From: Cyanophora paradoxa | Taxonomy: Eukaryota; Glaucocystophyceae; Cyanophorales; Cyanophoraceae | Assembly (NCBI GenBank): GCA_004431415.1 | Contig: QPMI01000048.1 | Coordinates: forward strand, 62,001-126,000 | DNA: 64,000 bases | Reading direction: 5' to 3' | In this document: positions 12,156 to 21,225 of the stretch, in pieces | How the letters are laid out: each line of letters begins with the position of its first letter | Numbering within the stretch: position 1 is the first letter of the stretch | Position numbers and translations under genes: made by a program | The notes under the pieces: generated by a model | What the model was told of the DNA's origin: nothing | The model's input: the letters and a program-made list of their open reading frames with translations, nothing else | Database searches by the model: none

Positions 12156-12619
12156 CCGTGTAAGACTAATATACCGCGCTGACTTAACTACCGCGCTGCC
12201 AAATTACCGCGCCCAAAAGTTTTAGAACGCAGTAATTTGGTAGCGCAGTACGTATTACCCCCTTTGCTAACAAATAATACATTATCGAAGACGATGGAAC
12301 GCGGTAATTTGGTAGCGCGGTAAAGCGCAAATCGGGCCCAAATTTTTGGAACGCGCTAATTTGTGACGCGGTAATACGCGGCGGTACTGTAGGACGGCTT
12401 TTTTAGCCGTCGTTTTATTTTGCCGTAAATTGCCGAGAGGCCGAATTCGGCAATTTTAAGGGACGGCAATGTTGTGGGGGGTAGAGAGTTTCCAAGGCCC
12501 CCATAGAGCGAATGTCTGGATTCGGCAATTTATCACCACGGCAATTCCGGTTTGGGCGAATTCGGCAATTTTTCACCACGGCAATTTAAGCCGTCCTACA
12601 GTATTGAAGTCTTACACAG
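12156..12619. mobile_element. TA-flanked MITE, outer element
   Basis: Terminal inverted repeats CCGTGTAAGACT and CTGTGTAAGACT (11 of 12) flanked by TA on both sides (12154-12155, 12620-12621). This fits a Tc1/mariner-type 2-bp target duplication. Its interior has ACCGCG/CAAATTACCGCG palindromes also found in the MITE at 48318. It is interrupted by a second element (12387-12601). No coding capacity. Confidence 0.75.
12387..12601. mobile_element. TA-flanked MITE nested in the previous one
   Basis: Perfect 14-bp terminal inverted repeats CTGTAGGACGGCTT / AAGCCGTCCTACAG, flanked by TA at 12385-12386 and 12602-12603. The interior is rich in CGGCAATTT and AAATTGCCG. The nesting shows it inserted after the outer element. 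Confidence 0.82.
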
Positions 12620-12665
12620 TAACTAGTAACGACGAAGGCGGGTCCGCCTGCGCATATGCGGCATA

Positions 12666-12890
12666 CTGTAGGAATGCTTAAATTGCCGCGTAGTTAAATT
12701 GCCGAATTCGACCAAAACCAGAATTGCCGTGGCGATAAATTGCCGAAATTCTGGATTTCTTCTATGGCGCCATACAAAAGCGGCCGTTTAGCCCTACCCC
12801 CTGAGAATTGCCGCGGCTCTAAATTGCCGAATTCAGCCTCTCTGCAATATACGGCAATTTAAAACATCGGCTAAAAAAGCATTCCTACAG
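12666..12890. mobile_element. TA-flanked MITE, sister of 12387-12601
   Basis: Perfect inverted ends CTGTAGGAATGCTT / AAGCATTCCTACAG with TA at 12664-12665 and 12891-12892. The interior again has repeated AAATTGCCG words, so it belongs to the same family as the nested element. No ORF of note. Confidence 0.82.
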
Positions 12891-12964
12891 TAATATTAAT
12901 GCGGGTGCGGTGCTGGGGGCGGGGCGGGGGTACCGGTAGCACCCCTGATCCGGCCTGAAATTAA

Positions 12965-13225
12965 ATTAAATAAGCCTGGTTCAAGTCTCATGCATACGTG
13001 CAAGCCTGATTGAAGCCTGACTCGAGCGGCCGTCGAGCCTGACTCCGTGATTTAAGCCTCTTTCAGCCTGATCCAAGCCTGCTAACGTTTCAGCCTAGGC
13101 CTGTTTCAAATCAGGCTCATGAGCTCGCTGAGCCTGTTTCAAATCAGTCCTCCGAAATTAGGCTGAGCTCGAGTCTGTTTCGCCAATTGCAAGCCTGTCT
13201 CAGCCTTATATAATATATTTAAGCC
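12965..13225. repeat. Cluster of AGCCTG words
   Basis: About a dozen copies of (C/T)AAGCCTG or TTCAGCCTG and several reverse complements, irregularly spaced over 260 bp, with another pair at 13800-13822. Not a regular tandem array. No coding function seen. Confidence 0.6.
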
Positions 13226-13503
13226 TGTCGTTCGATTCGCCGTCGTTTGCAGTTCGATTGCCCGCCTCGGCCCCGGCCGACTTTAGTGATTCCTTTGACT
13301 GTCCTGTTGCCTGCTCTTGATCCGCCTGATCCGCCTTCTTTGTCCTCCTCGTGCTGTATCCGTAGCTCTGCCCTTTCGCATCGTCCGACGGTCCTGCTTC
13401 GCCTCAGCCTCCGGATCCACGTCGTCTTGTTGTTCCTCTTACTTGCAATTGTCTGCTTCCTGTTCTTTATCTTTCTCAATTTTGTCCTCCGCTTGTTAAA
13501 ACG

Positions 13504-13791
13504 TTTTTTTTTGGTGAATTACCGGCCACAGCCTCTATAGCTAGTCTACTCCAGCACGTTAGTGATGTAATTTCTTCTGAAATTAATATTGATGGTATCT
13601 CTAGCTCTAGCTCTTCTTCGAATTCGTGTCTATCATCCTCTGTCCCTAGATATCGATCTGCTCGGTCTGGTTCGCTTCCTTTTTTCTTCGTGCTTTCGCC
13701 TAGTAGTTATTTTGCTTTTTGTCTCTATGCCCCCTGGGCAGCCCCCCGCAGTGCTGGTGTCTAGAGACTGTGGCCGGTAATTCACAAAAAC
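13504..13791. mobile_element. Small element with GTGAATTACCGGCCACAG inverted ends
   Basis: The 18-bp word GTGAATTACCGGCCACAG at the left (13514-13531) recurs inverted at the right (13768-13785); outer flanks are T-rich and A-rich. A solo right end is at 60808-60862 and a diverged left end at 11461-11490, so it is a dispersed family. The ORFs inside are short and hydrophobic and look fortuitous. Confidence 0.6.
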
Positions 13792-13847
13792 AATATTTAA
13801 GCCTAATTTATAAATCAGGCTGAATTCGAAACAGCTGCAGGGCAGTG

Positions 13848-15189
13848 CAGGCTCGCGACCCCCAATTACTAGTAGGCGCTGCGCGCGCGTTGGCCTCTCA
13901 TCTCCGCAGCGCCGGCACTGCGTGCGCTGACCAGCTAAGTTATGTAGACTGCCTCTCCGTCAGCAATGGAGCGGCCTCCGCGCTCGCCTCGTCGCCGGTG
14001 CATGCCACCTGGAGCGCCCAGTCGCCGATCTCCGCGCGCAGAGCGAGGAGAGCGGGCGGGTGTGCGCGCGGAGCGGCCCGAAGACCGTCGCAGTTGCGCT
14101 GGTCGACGGGCGGACTCGGTGGGAGGTCTCGTCGGCCGTGGACGTCTCGCCCGGCGAAAAAAAAGTCCGCCTCGTCCCGCCCGCAGGGGCCGTGGTGCGC
14201 GCGCGCGCCGGCGGGCCGAGAGCGCTGCGCAAAGCTAACGGCACTGCGGCAGGGCCCTGACCACTTCGCGGCGTGCATCCGACCGGCTGGCGGCCACCGG
14301 CGGCCAGCCGGCGCGAGCTGGGCGTGCACCGCGCGGGCGCAGGCGCCCCGAAGCGGCCCTCGCGCCGCCCGACGGCTGCGCCCGTGCGCGGAAGCCCATG
14401 GCGTTCTGCGCTGAGGTGCGGCGGCGGCGGCGGCGGCGGCGCGGCGGCGCGAGCCGCCGCGGCGCGCGCAGCGCGGCGGCGCAGCTCGAGACGTTCGCGC
14501 TCCTCCTGGTGCGCCGCCCGCCGCGCGCAGCGCGGCGGCGCAGCTCGAGACGTTCGCGCTCCTCCTGGTGCGCCGCCCGCCGCCGCCGGCCTCTGCGACG
14601 TCGGCGGCGGCGCGCGCCCGGAGGACTGCAGCGCGGCGGCGCAGCTCGAGACGTTCGCGCTCCTCCTGGTGCGCCGCCCGCCGCCGCCGGCCTCGCGCGC
14701 CGCCTCTGCCGACGCGCGAGGAGCGCGGGCCGGATTCGCGTTCGCGAGCGAAGGGTCCCTCTGGCTGCAGGGCTTCGGGCAGCGCCCCGGGCTGCGTGCC
14801 GTTCACGGCGCGTCCTCGCGCGGGATGCGTCGGGTCGCCCCTCGCCCGTGCGCCCCCGCCGCCCTTCCCGCCGCCCGTCCGACGGGGCGCAGGACCCGAG
14901 GGCGTCAAGGTGTGCCGCATCGAGGGCCTGAGCGAGGCGCCCCTGGCGGCCGCGGCCACGCGCCGCGGCGCCGGCCCCGCCTGCCTCCGCTGCACGCCCG
15001 TGCGCCCGACCCGCCCCACCCGCTCGCGCCGCCCGCTCAGCCGGCCGCGCAGGGCGGCGGGCGCAGCGCGGCCGGCGTCGGGGGCGGGGCGCTGGAGCTC
15101 TTCGGCGCCGCCCGCAGCGGCCCGCGGCGGGCGCCTCGTCGCGCTCCCTGGCGCCGGCGCGGTCGGCCGCGCGGCGAGCGCAGCAGACC
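13848..15189 (+). repeat. U1: 5' part of the GC-rich U unit
   Basis: First of six copies of a GC-rich, gene-like unit. Reading blocks recur in all copies in the same order: a block with GRTRWEVSSAVD, one with LTALRQGPDHF.. CIRP, one with AQLETFAFLLVRR (here FALLLV, in a segment locally triplicated at 14470-14690), one with PEGVKVCRIEGLSEAP. The blocks are separated by CGG-rich, splice-like gaps, so the unit is probably a small multi-exon gene or its remains. No family recognised; HFVxCIRP recalls the myosin-head HFVRCIKPN strand, but that is weak. U1 ends abruptly at the poly-T of the retroelement. Confidence 0.6.
14961..15189 (+). repeat. Left member of a ~230-bp direct repeat flanking the retroelement
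   Basis: This segment equals 21226-21461 (236 bp) except for a few indels, and the two abut the two ends of the 15190-21225 insertion. It fits an unusually long target-site duplication, or insertion between two overlapping U copies. Confidence 0.65.
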
Positions 15190-15674
15190 TTTTTTTTTTT
15201 TGGAAAGCCTGTTGCATTCGTACACACTTGACAACAGTCCCCCGCTCCTCGCCTACCGGATACTGGGATGCTGACTGCAGGAGGAGATAGATGACAAGAG
15301 TGCTACAGCTAGTAGTCGTGTCGAGCTGGTGCTTGAGCTGTAGTCTACCGAGTCGCCTCCAGAACATAATATGCGCCGGTCCTCTAGCAGTGAGCGCGGC
15401 ATTATGAGCTGCACGGTCCTAGATGCCCGCTTGCTGTCTCGTAGAACTTGGCCGTGGTGCGCTGTGTCCTATCTAATAATGGGGGAGATGCGGTAGGGGA
15501 AGAGGGTCCGCGGTGTCGTCGCGCCCGTCGTCGTCGCCGCCGTTCGAAGTCCAGCTCCGACCAGTAGGACGAGGCGCCGCGCTCCGAGACCTGCGCCACC
15601 CCCCCCCCCTCCCCCCTCCCCCCCCCACCCTTCCCTCCCCCCCCTCCCCCGGACCTCCTCGCTAGCCCTGTATT

Positions 15675-16869
15675 TCAGGATGTCGTGCCCCGAGGGTCGA
15701 CATGAAGGAAGTGATATGTAGCTGACAGGCGCAGTGATGAGCTGAGTAGTTGGCGGGCGTGTCTGGAGGGGCAGAGCAGATGTGGGAGACGGGCCGGGCC
15801 TGTGGGGGTGATCGCGCCATGGTGGATGCGGCGGCAGCCGCACGTTGCGCACATGTCTGGGAGGTATTGGAGTATGCTGCCGGGCTTTCGAGGTCTGCGC
15901 GGCTTCGGGGAAGGCGTCGGCAGTGGCGTCGGCGGCAGCGGCGGCGGCCGGGGCAGCGGGGGCAGCTCTTCCAGTCGGGCTGGCTGTCGGCGTCGGAGTT
16001 TTTTCCGGGGTTCCGAGGTTGCCTGGCCCGCGGGGGCGCGCACGCTAGGCGGCCGCACCGTAGCTTCTGCCATCGGTTTCCATTCGCCTGGGGCAAAGAA
16101 TTTAAAGATGGAGCCCTCAGGGAGCCCTGGAATGGGGTCCGGTGGAGAGGCTGAGGCGTCACGCTTGCCGCGTTTCTGTCCTGGAGGCTTCCGAGGGGCC
16201 GGGGCGTGTTTGCGTTTGCTGCTCAGCGGCTCTGATGGTGTTATCTCTGGGCGACGCTTGGCGCTGGGGGCCGGGGCTGCATCGTCATCCTCCACCGTAC
16301 GTTTGGAGCCAACGGGTGGGGCTTACTGGTGGGCGGTGGCGGGTGCTGCGGGGCCCGTGCTCGTCTCTGAAGCGTTTAGCTGATGTCGGGGGTGCTGCGG
16401 GCGTGGCCGCAGGCCGTTTCACTACGCGGGCGGGGGGCTGCGGGGGTATAGAAGGGGTAATTCCAAGTCGTTCGTCGAGGACGTGGGCTGGGAGGGGCTA
16501 GGATTGCGGACTAGGTGGAATCCGACTCCCGCTGCGCTGTCGATGCAGAGACCTGTAGCGAGGTGGCGGAGGCACAGGCGGGCGGAGGCAAAGCTTGCCC
16601 CGCAGGTGTCGCAGCGAGGGCGTCGCGCTTCGAGTTCGCGGAGGCGGGCGCTACGTCGGGGGGCTGGCTGTCCTGATGCTGAGCTGGGTGCTGACCGGTT
16701 CCTCTTCCAGCTTCTTCCAGGTGAACGCCGCCAGCTCGGCCGCCAGGGCAGGAGCTGCCCCGCCGAGGTACTCCGTGATCGTGACTTGTTGGCGTTCGAG
16801 CGAGGGGCACCGGGTAGTCGGGGTAAGAGGAATTGGAGCCGGGGCTGGAGTAGGGACCTGAGCCATCAT
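15675..16869 (-). CDS. Retroelement 3' ORFs with PIP-box-like motifs (tentative)
   Basis: Downstream of the main frame, an ORF begins at 16869 inside the stop of the previous one (ATGATGG overlaps the TGA), running to 16651 with QQVTITEYLGG. A second ORF (16295-15675) is basic and Pro-rich (KRGKR, KKLRRRQ), with GSIFKFFAPG and GSILQYLPD, then a Cys/His cluster (MCATCGCRRIHHG). All three short motifs resemble PCNA-interacting QxxIxx(F/Y)(F/Y) peptides. Whether these ORFs are translated is unknown; they could be separate exons or chance. Confidence 0.35.
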
Positions 16870-19453
16870 CGAGGCCTTGGTCCGCTTGGTGCGTTTTTTC
16901 CCGGCGTGATGCCGTGTTCCTGTTCCCAGGCTATGACTGCGTCGCAGCGGGTTTTCCAGATGCTCCGTGCATGCTCGTCCGCTAGTTGCACCAAGCCGTT
17001 CACTGCTTGCTTCGAGGTCGTGGCTAGAGCTCGAACTCCGAATGCTCGGAGTAGGACGTGAATTCCTTGCGGGGCGACTAGCTGGAAGAGAGCTCGAAAT
17101 TCGAATTGGTGAAGGAGGTCAGCTGCTTCGAGAATAGCTAGTTTTTGGCCCAGTGGGCAATCCGGAGCGAATTCGAGCGGAGGGCTGGACATGCCGGGTC
17201 TAGTAGGAAGGGGAACAGCGCGTCCCAGGAGCTGCGAAGTCCCGTCGGCTTGTGTTTCATCACATGTTTAAGGACGTGCTCGCGGGCGGCTAGGCGGAAG
17301 ACGTTGACGGCAGTAGCGGCAGCAGGGCATACCCAGATGTGATCGAAGTCTTCCTCTGCGAGGCGGCAGCGGGGGCAAATTGGTCCCTCGGGGCAGATTG
17401 CCGCATAGATGTCCGGGCGCGTGCGAGCACGGACTCGCAGCGTGGCCAAAGATGCAGTCAGCAGTTTTGAGCGCGTCGCGCGAAGCTGAACCCCGGCTTG
17501 GGTCTTGCGGCGTCCATCTTTGCGGTGTGCAGACATGAGGGAGAGCGGCGTCGAGTTGGCCGCCAGTGAAGCGCAGGAGTCTACCAGCTTCGAGTTGACA
17601 GCTCCACTGAATGAAGTCCACGAGCTGGGCTTCCTCGTCCATGTGTTTGCGCGGGTCTCCGTTCACGCGGTACGCCAAGAGGTGGCCGGCGTATCTCTCT
17701 GTGCCGGTCGGCAGCTCCGCAGAGCCAGACTTAAGCTTGGTGCCATAGCGGATAAGCGGGGTAGTAGACCCGCATCCTGCGGGAAGGTATAGGAGGGCAG
17801 GGCAGGGCCCATCATTGCAGCTTTTCGCGAGGCGATCGGCCTGGTCGTTGTAGCAGTCGTACGCTGGATTGGGTACCAGTTCCGCTCCCGGCGCCCGGCG
17901 GGCTCGTGCACGGTTTTTCTTGGTCGGGTCAGGGGCAGGGGCCGGTGGGGGCGGTTTTGAGTTCTCTTCGGCGAGGGTAGCAACCTCAGCGGCACGGAGC
18001 GATGTCGGGCGGGTAAGGTTAGAGAGAATTTCGGCGCGAGGCAGATGCAGCCTCCGTTCTCTTTGTAGTTTTCCTACAACCTGGGCGAAGGCAGCTTCGT
18101 CTGATTTTGGCGGGGGGTCTGCTGCCGGGTCTGGTAATGTGATGAGCGTTGGCGAGGGAGGGCGGGAGTGAGCCGCGAGGGAGTCATCTTCGCTGTCGCT
18201 CGCCTGCGATTTGCCCTCAGGTGTGAAGCAGGTCTCGCCGTCGTCACCGATTTCAGAGTCAGGTGGCGTCGGCAGCGTGCCACCGCGGTGCGAGGTTCGC
18301 CGGCGCCGACTGCCGAGCGTTGGAACAGAGGCTGTTTTTGGAGTCGCAAACGCGAGCTGATCCGAGGGAAAGGGTTCGGGGCCTATTTCAGTGGTGCCGA
18401 GGTAAAGGGCAAGTACAATGAAATGGGTGTAGGTCCGTAGTCGTTCCGGGAAGTCCCGAATGAGTGTGCTGAGGCGCTGCGTCGACGGGTCTCCAGAGAG
18501 GACGTAGGCTGTCATGAGAAGAAGGATCCCGCAGGAGGAGCGGTCGATCTGAATGGGTCCGTCGCAGGCATCTGTCGAGAAGGATGTCCATAGAGGCGGG
18601 GCGAAGGGTTCGTCATCCCGTCGAAGCCAGATTCGGACAAGGTCAAGGCCTAGGGCAGTCCGGTCGGTCGGCTCCGGTTCCCGCCGTCGTAGATTCGGAT
18701 CGAGCGTTGTCTGGGGGCGATGAGAAGGAGGACCCAGTGGTCGGCTGGGTCGCCTTCCCGGTGCGGGAGGCGGGACGGGACCAGAGCGGGGAAGAAAACC
18801 ATGCGATACGACCGTAGTGGTCGTGGTGGCAGATAGTGCAGTGTTTGTGCTGGGTTAAGAGTATGGGGTTGGGCGCCGACACCAGCTGTGGAGATTGCAG
18901 TGGGGAGGAAGCAGACGTCGCCCCCGCGGCACGCCGGTCGGGCTGCCAGGACGTCGAGGAAGGCATCGACCACCCGATCCGGGACTCCACGGGGAAGAGC
19001 GTTAGCGATAGTCCTATAGCTAGTTCGCCCGCCGCTCGGTGCAGGGGGTAGGTCTGTGTATAGGCAGGCAAGGTCTGCAACGTAGAGCGCCGGGGCAGGC
19101 GAGCGGGATGGTCGGCTCTCCGGCGTAGTGTGAGCTCGCGGGTATCCAATGACGGCGTGTTCCGCTGCGTGGTCACCTCGGTTGAGGGCTGGGCCCCAAC
19201 TGATGCGGATTTGGGGAAGCAGGGCTTTCTCGGCCTGCGAGAGAGCTCGAGGGAGGGGCGGCACACGGGGTGGTAGCTGAGGGCTCGTCGCCAATGTTTG
19301 CACAGATGACACCGGTGGCAGCGTGGGAGGAGGCATTGAGTCCGCTGCGGGCTCTGGTGAGGACGTGTCGGCGAGCTTGGGTGCCGATGCAGGGCTAGGT
19401 GCGGGTGGCGACGGGAGCTCCGGTTGTAACGTCGTCACAGTTGGCGGGTCCAC
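16866..19453 (-). pseudogene. Retroelement ORF, C-terminal: Ulp1 protease, RNase-H-like tail, zinc knuckle (frameshifted)
   Basis: Three overlapping frames read as one protein. Frame 19453-18650 has DHWVLLLIAP and IRIYDGG (Ulp1 His and Asp). A one-base shift near 18655 leads to a frame giving QIDRSSCGILLLMTAYVLSG (catalytic Cys at about 18530), so the His-Asp-Cys triad is complete apart from the shift. Then a Pro-rich linker, NDQADRLAKSC, TPLIRYGTKL and, after another shift near 17530, RPDIYAAICPEGP and CPRC..H..C (17420-17330). The tail to 16866 has HARSIWKTRCDAV. Frameshifts suggest an inactive copy; programmed frameshifting cannot be excluded. Confidence 0.55.
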
Positions 19454-21225
19454 GGCAGAGTGGTGGTCATGAGTGGGCCCGGACCAGTCAGCGGGAAAGG
19501 AGGGCTTCGTTGGCTTGTAGCCTTGTCCAGTGAGGCTGAGATCTGAGAGGTAGAGAGCAGCGGCGTACCGGAGCCGGATTGCCGGAGAATTGTGCGCGAT
19601 AATTTGCCGGGGGCAGTCCCAGTCATGCGTGAGATGTAGCCCGATGCAATGTAGTCCGCGGCCGCCAATACTAACAGGGCGTCTTCACCGTGTTCTGCAC
19701 CGGGCCAGCTCGGCGAGTTGAGGGTGCTAGCATCGCAGAACCAGCGAGGGCATTGCGGGGCTGGGCCCCCGGCTTGCTCCTGCCATGCATCTGCCCAGGC
19801 TTGAAGCTCGGGGAGGACATCGGAGCAGGGCGTGTGGGAGCCGTCAATAACCCTTATAACTCGGGTGCGTGGAGAGATAAGCGCCAGGCGCCAGTGGCGA
19901 AGGAGTGCTCGACCATCAGGCCCAGGGATGGGCGGGAGGGGGAGCAGGAGGTAGTCAACGTCGTTTGGGCGGAGGGTCGCTTTGTTTGAGCAAATGAACT
20001 CTGGAGGGCAGTCGGGGTCCAGGAGGGCCCGTCTGGCTGCACGGGGAGAGACGAAAATGCAGCTGGGGAGGCCCGGCGTCCGTGCCCGTTCCTGCGCAGC
20101 TCGGCGGGCGACAAGGCGGAGGAACGCAATTACGTGCTGCTCGTGAAGGGGCATTTCTTGTAAGAGGAGCGCAGATGCGGCTTCATGGTCGGAGAGCGTG
20201 AGGGGGTTACGCATAGATGCCGCCTGCACTTGCTGGCGTAGAGTTGGCGGTAGCGGCGCGGCGCGGAAATTTGGGTATGCGGCTGAGACCCCCACGGTGG
20301 GCGGTGGCGGATGGTATGCACGGATTGCGTCTGCTTCTGTGAATTTGCCATGCGAAGGCCGTTCGGGCAGAATTGGGCTGGGAGTGTTGGGCAGAACTGA
20401 CGGGTGGCATAAATTGCAGAGGGGGGCTGGGCCCGCTCGCCAATCCTGAAGTACAAAATCAAGGGAAGTGCACGGGCGGTCCGGGTCGCAGCGGTGATAC
20501 GCTGCAGTGGGGTCGTTGGGGGACAGGGGCAGGTCCTCGTCCCAGTGCCAAGCGGGGTGCTCAGCCGGGAATGAGCCATTTTCAGCCATCTGCCATCGAG
20601 ACGGCGAGGCGAGCCAGGTAGTCTGGTCGCGCCGGGCCCCAGTCGAGGACGGAGGGCCAGTGAGGGGGTAATCCCGGCGTGCATTCGCGCGGACTGCGAG
20701 TGCATCCCAGTACTCCGTGCGTGACGGGCCCGTTGTGGGGAGAGACACATCGACTTCTGGCCAGAATATTGGGTTAATGGGGGAAGTGCAGTGGAGACTG
20801 ATACGAGTACGATACCGAATCGGAAGGGCGGCAAGCCAGGGTGCGTAGCGGCGTAGGAAGTCAGCTGGAGCTGTAATCACGAGAGACTTATCAGGCAGCA
20901 TTCGTGTGTGGGCCCTCGGGATGCGGATAGCAGTTTCCCAGATTATGCATTGCTCGGCAGGGTGTGCTGCCAGATCGGGGGCAGCTGCAGCAAGGTCAAG
21001 TAGGAGGTGGTGCGGCGTTCCAAATTGCGCAAGTTCTATGATTTCAGGGTTCGCCAAGTATTGTTCGTATTCGCCAAGCGTTTGGGGGGCAATATAAACG
21101 TGGGCACGCCCCTCGTCATCTGGGGGCCCATCATGGAGGTAGGCAATGGGAATATTTAGTCCTCCATAGACACTGCGATATTCCCGGGCTGCAGCCTCCG
21201 ATGGAGAGGGCTGGCTGCGTGGAGG
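19435..21225 (-). CDS. Retroelement ORF, N-terminal: Ulp1-like domain lacking catalytic Cys
   Basis: The frame is open from the truncated 5' border (21225) to a stop at 19435; the first in-frame ATG or alternative start is not meaningful. The C-terminal third has the C48/Ulp1 layout: HWRLALISP (His), VIRVIDG (Asp), then HGEDALLVLAAADYI where Ulp1 proteases have a Cys (D/S-C-G). The Cys is replaced by Asp, so the domain is probably inactive. Upstream there is a CxxC pair (APLCNLCHP) in a Pro-rich region. The following frame overlaps its end by 19 nt, so A and B may originally have been one polyprotein. Confidence 0.55.
   Translation of the reverse strand, partial: PPRSQPSPSEAAAREYRSVYGGLNIPIAYLHDGPPDDEGRAHVYIAPQTLGEYEQYLANPEIIELAQFGTPHHLLLDLAAAAPDLAAHPAEQCIIWETAIRIPRAHTRMLPDKSLVITAPADFLRRYAPWLAALPIRYRTRISLHCTSPINPIFWPEVDVSLPTTGPSRTEYWDALAVRANARRDYPLTGPPSSTGARRDQTTWLASPSRWQMAENGSFPAEHPAWHWDEDLPLSPNDPTAAYHRCDPDRPCTSLDFVLQDWRAGPAPLCNLCHPSVLPNTPSPILPERPSHGKFTEADAIRAYHPPPPTVGVSAAYPNFRAAPLPPTLRQQVQAASMRNPLTLSDHEAASALLLQEMPLHEQHVIAFLRLVARRAAQERARTPGLPSCIFVSPRAARRALLDPDCPPEFICSNKATLRPNDVDYLLLPLPPIPGPDGRALLRHWRLALISPRTRVIRVIDGSHTPCSDVLPELQAWADAWQEQAGGPAPQCPRWFCDASTLNSPSWPGAEHGEDALLVLAAADYIASGYISRMTGTAPGKLSRTILRQSGSGTPLLSTSQISASLDKATSQRSPPFPLTGPGPLMTTTLPWTRQL

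Larger units (their letters stand above)
15190..21225 (-). mobile_element. 5'-truncated, poly(A)-ended retroelement with two Ulp1-type domains
   Basis: Minus-strand element of about 6.0 kb inserted in a U unit. Its 3' end is a run of 12 A (poly-T at 15190-15201), while an open frame runs straight through the 5' border at 21225, as expected of target-primed insertion with 5' truncation. Content in transcription order: an inactive Ulp1-like domain, an active-looking Ulp1 domain, a Pro-rich linker, an RNase-H-like tail (NDQADRLAKS), a CCHC zinc knuckle (CPRC...HIWVC) and a helical tail (IWKTRC, AWEQEHGI) resembling the C-termini of some LINE-like polyproteins. No reverse transcriptase motif (such as YxDD) was found, so this is a deleted or non-autonomous form, or the RT lay in the lost 5' part. 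Confidence 0.65.

Noticed and set aside
13247-13540. Hydrophobic ORF that could be a small membrane protein
   Set aside because: It runs into the inverted end of the 13504 element and has a poly-T-encoded tail; no splice or homologue support in the window.
14235-15367. Long Arg/Ala/Pro-rich ORFs on both strands across the U units (up to about 700 codons at 45714-47792)
   Set aside because: They exist in several frames at once, have the composition expected of GC-rich DNA without stops, and cut across the blocks conserved between copies. Length alone is not evidence here.
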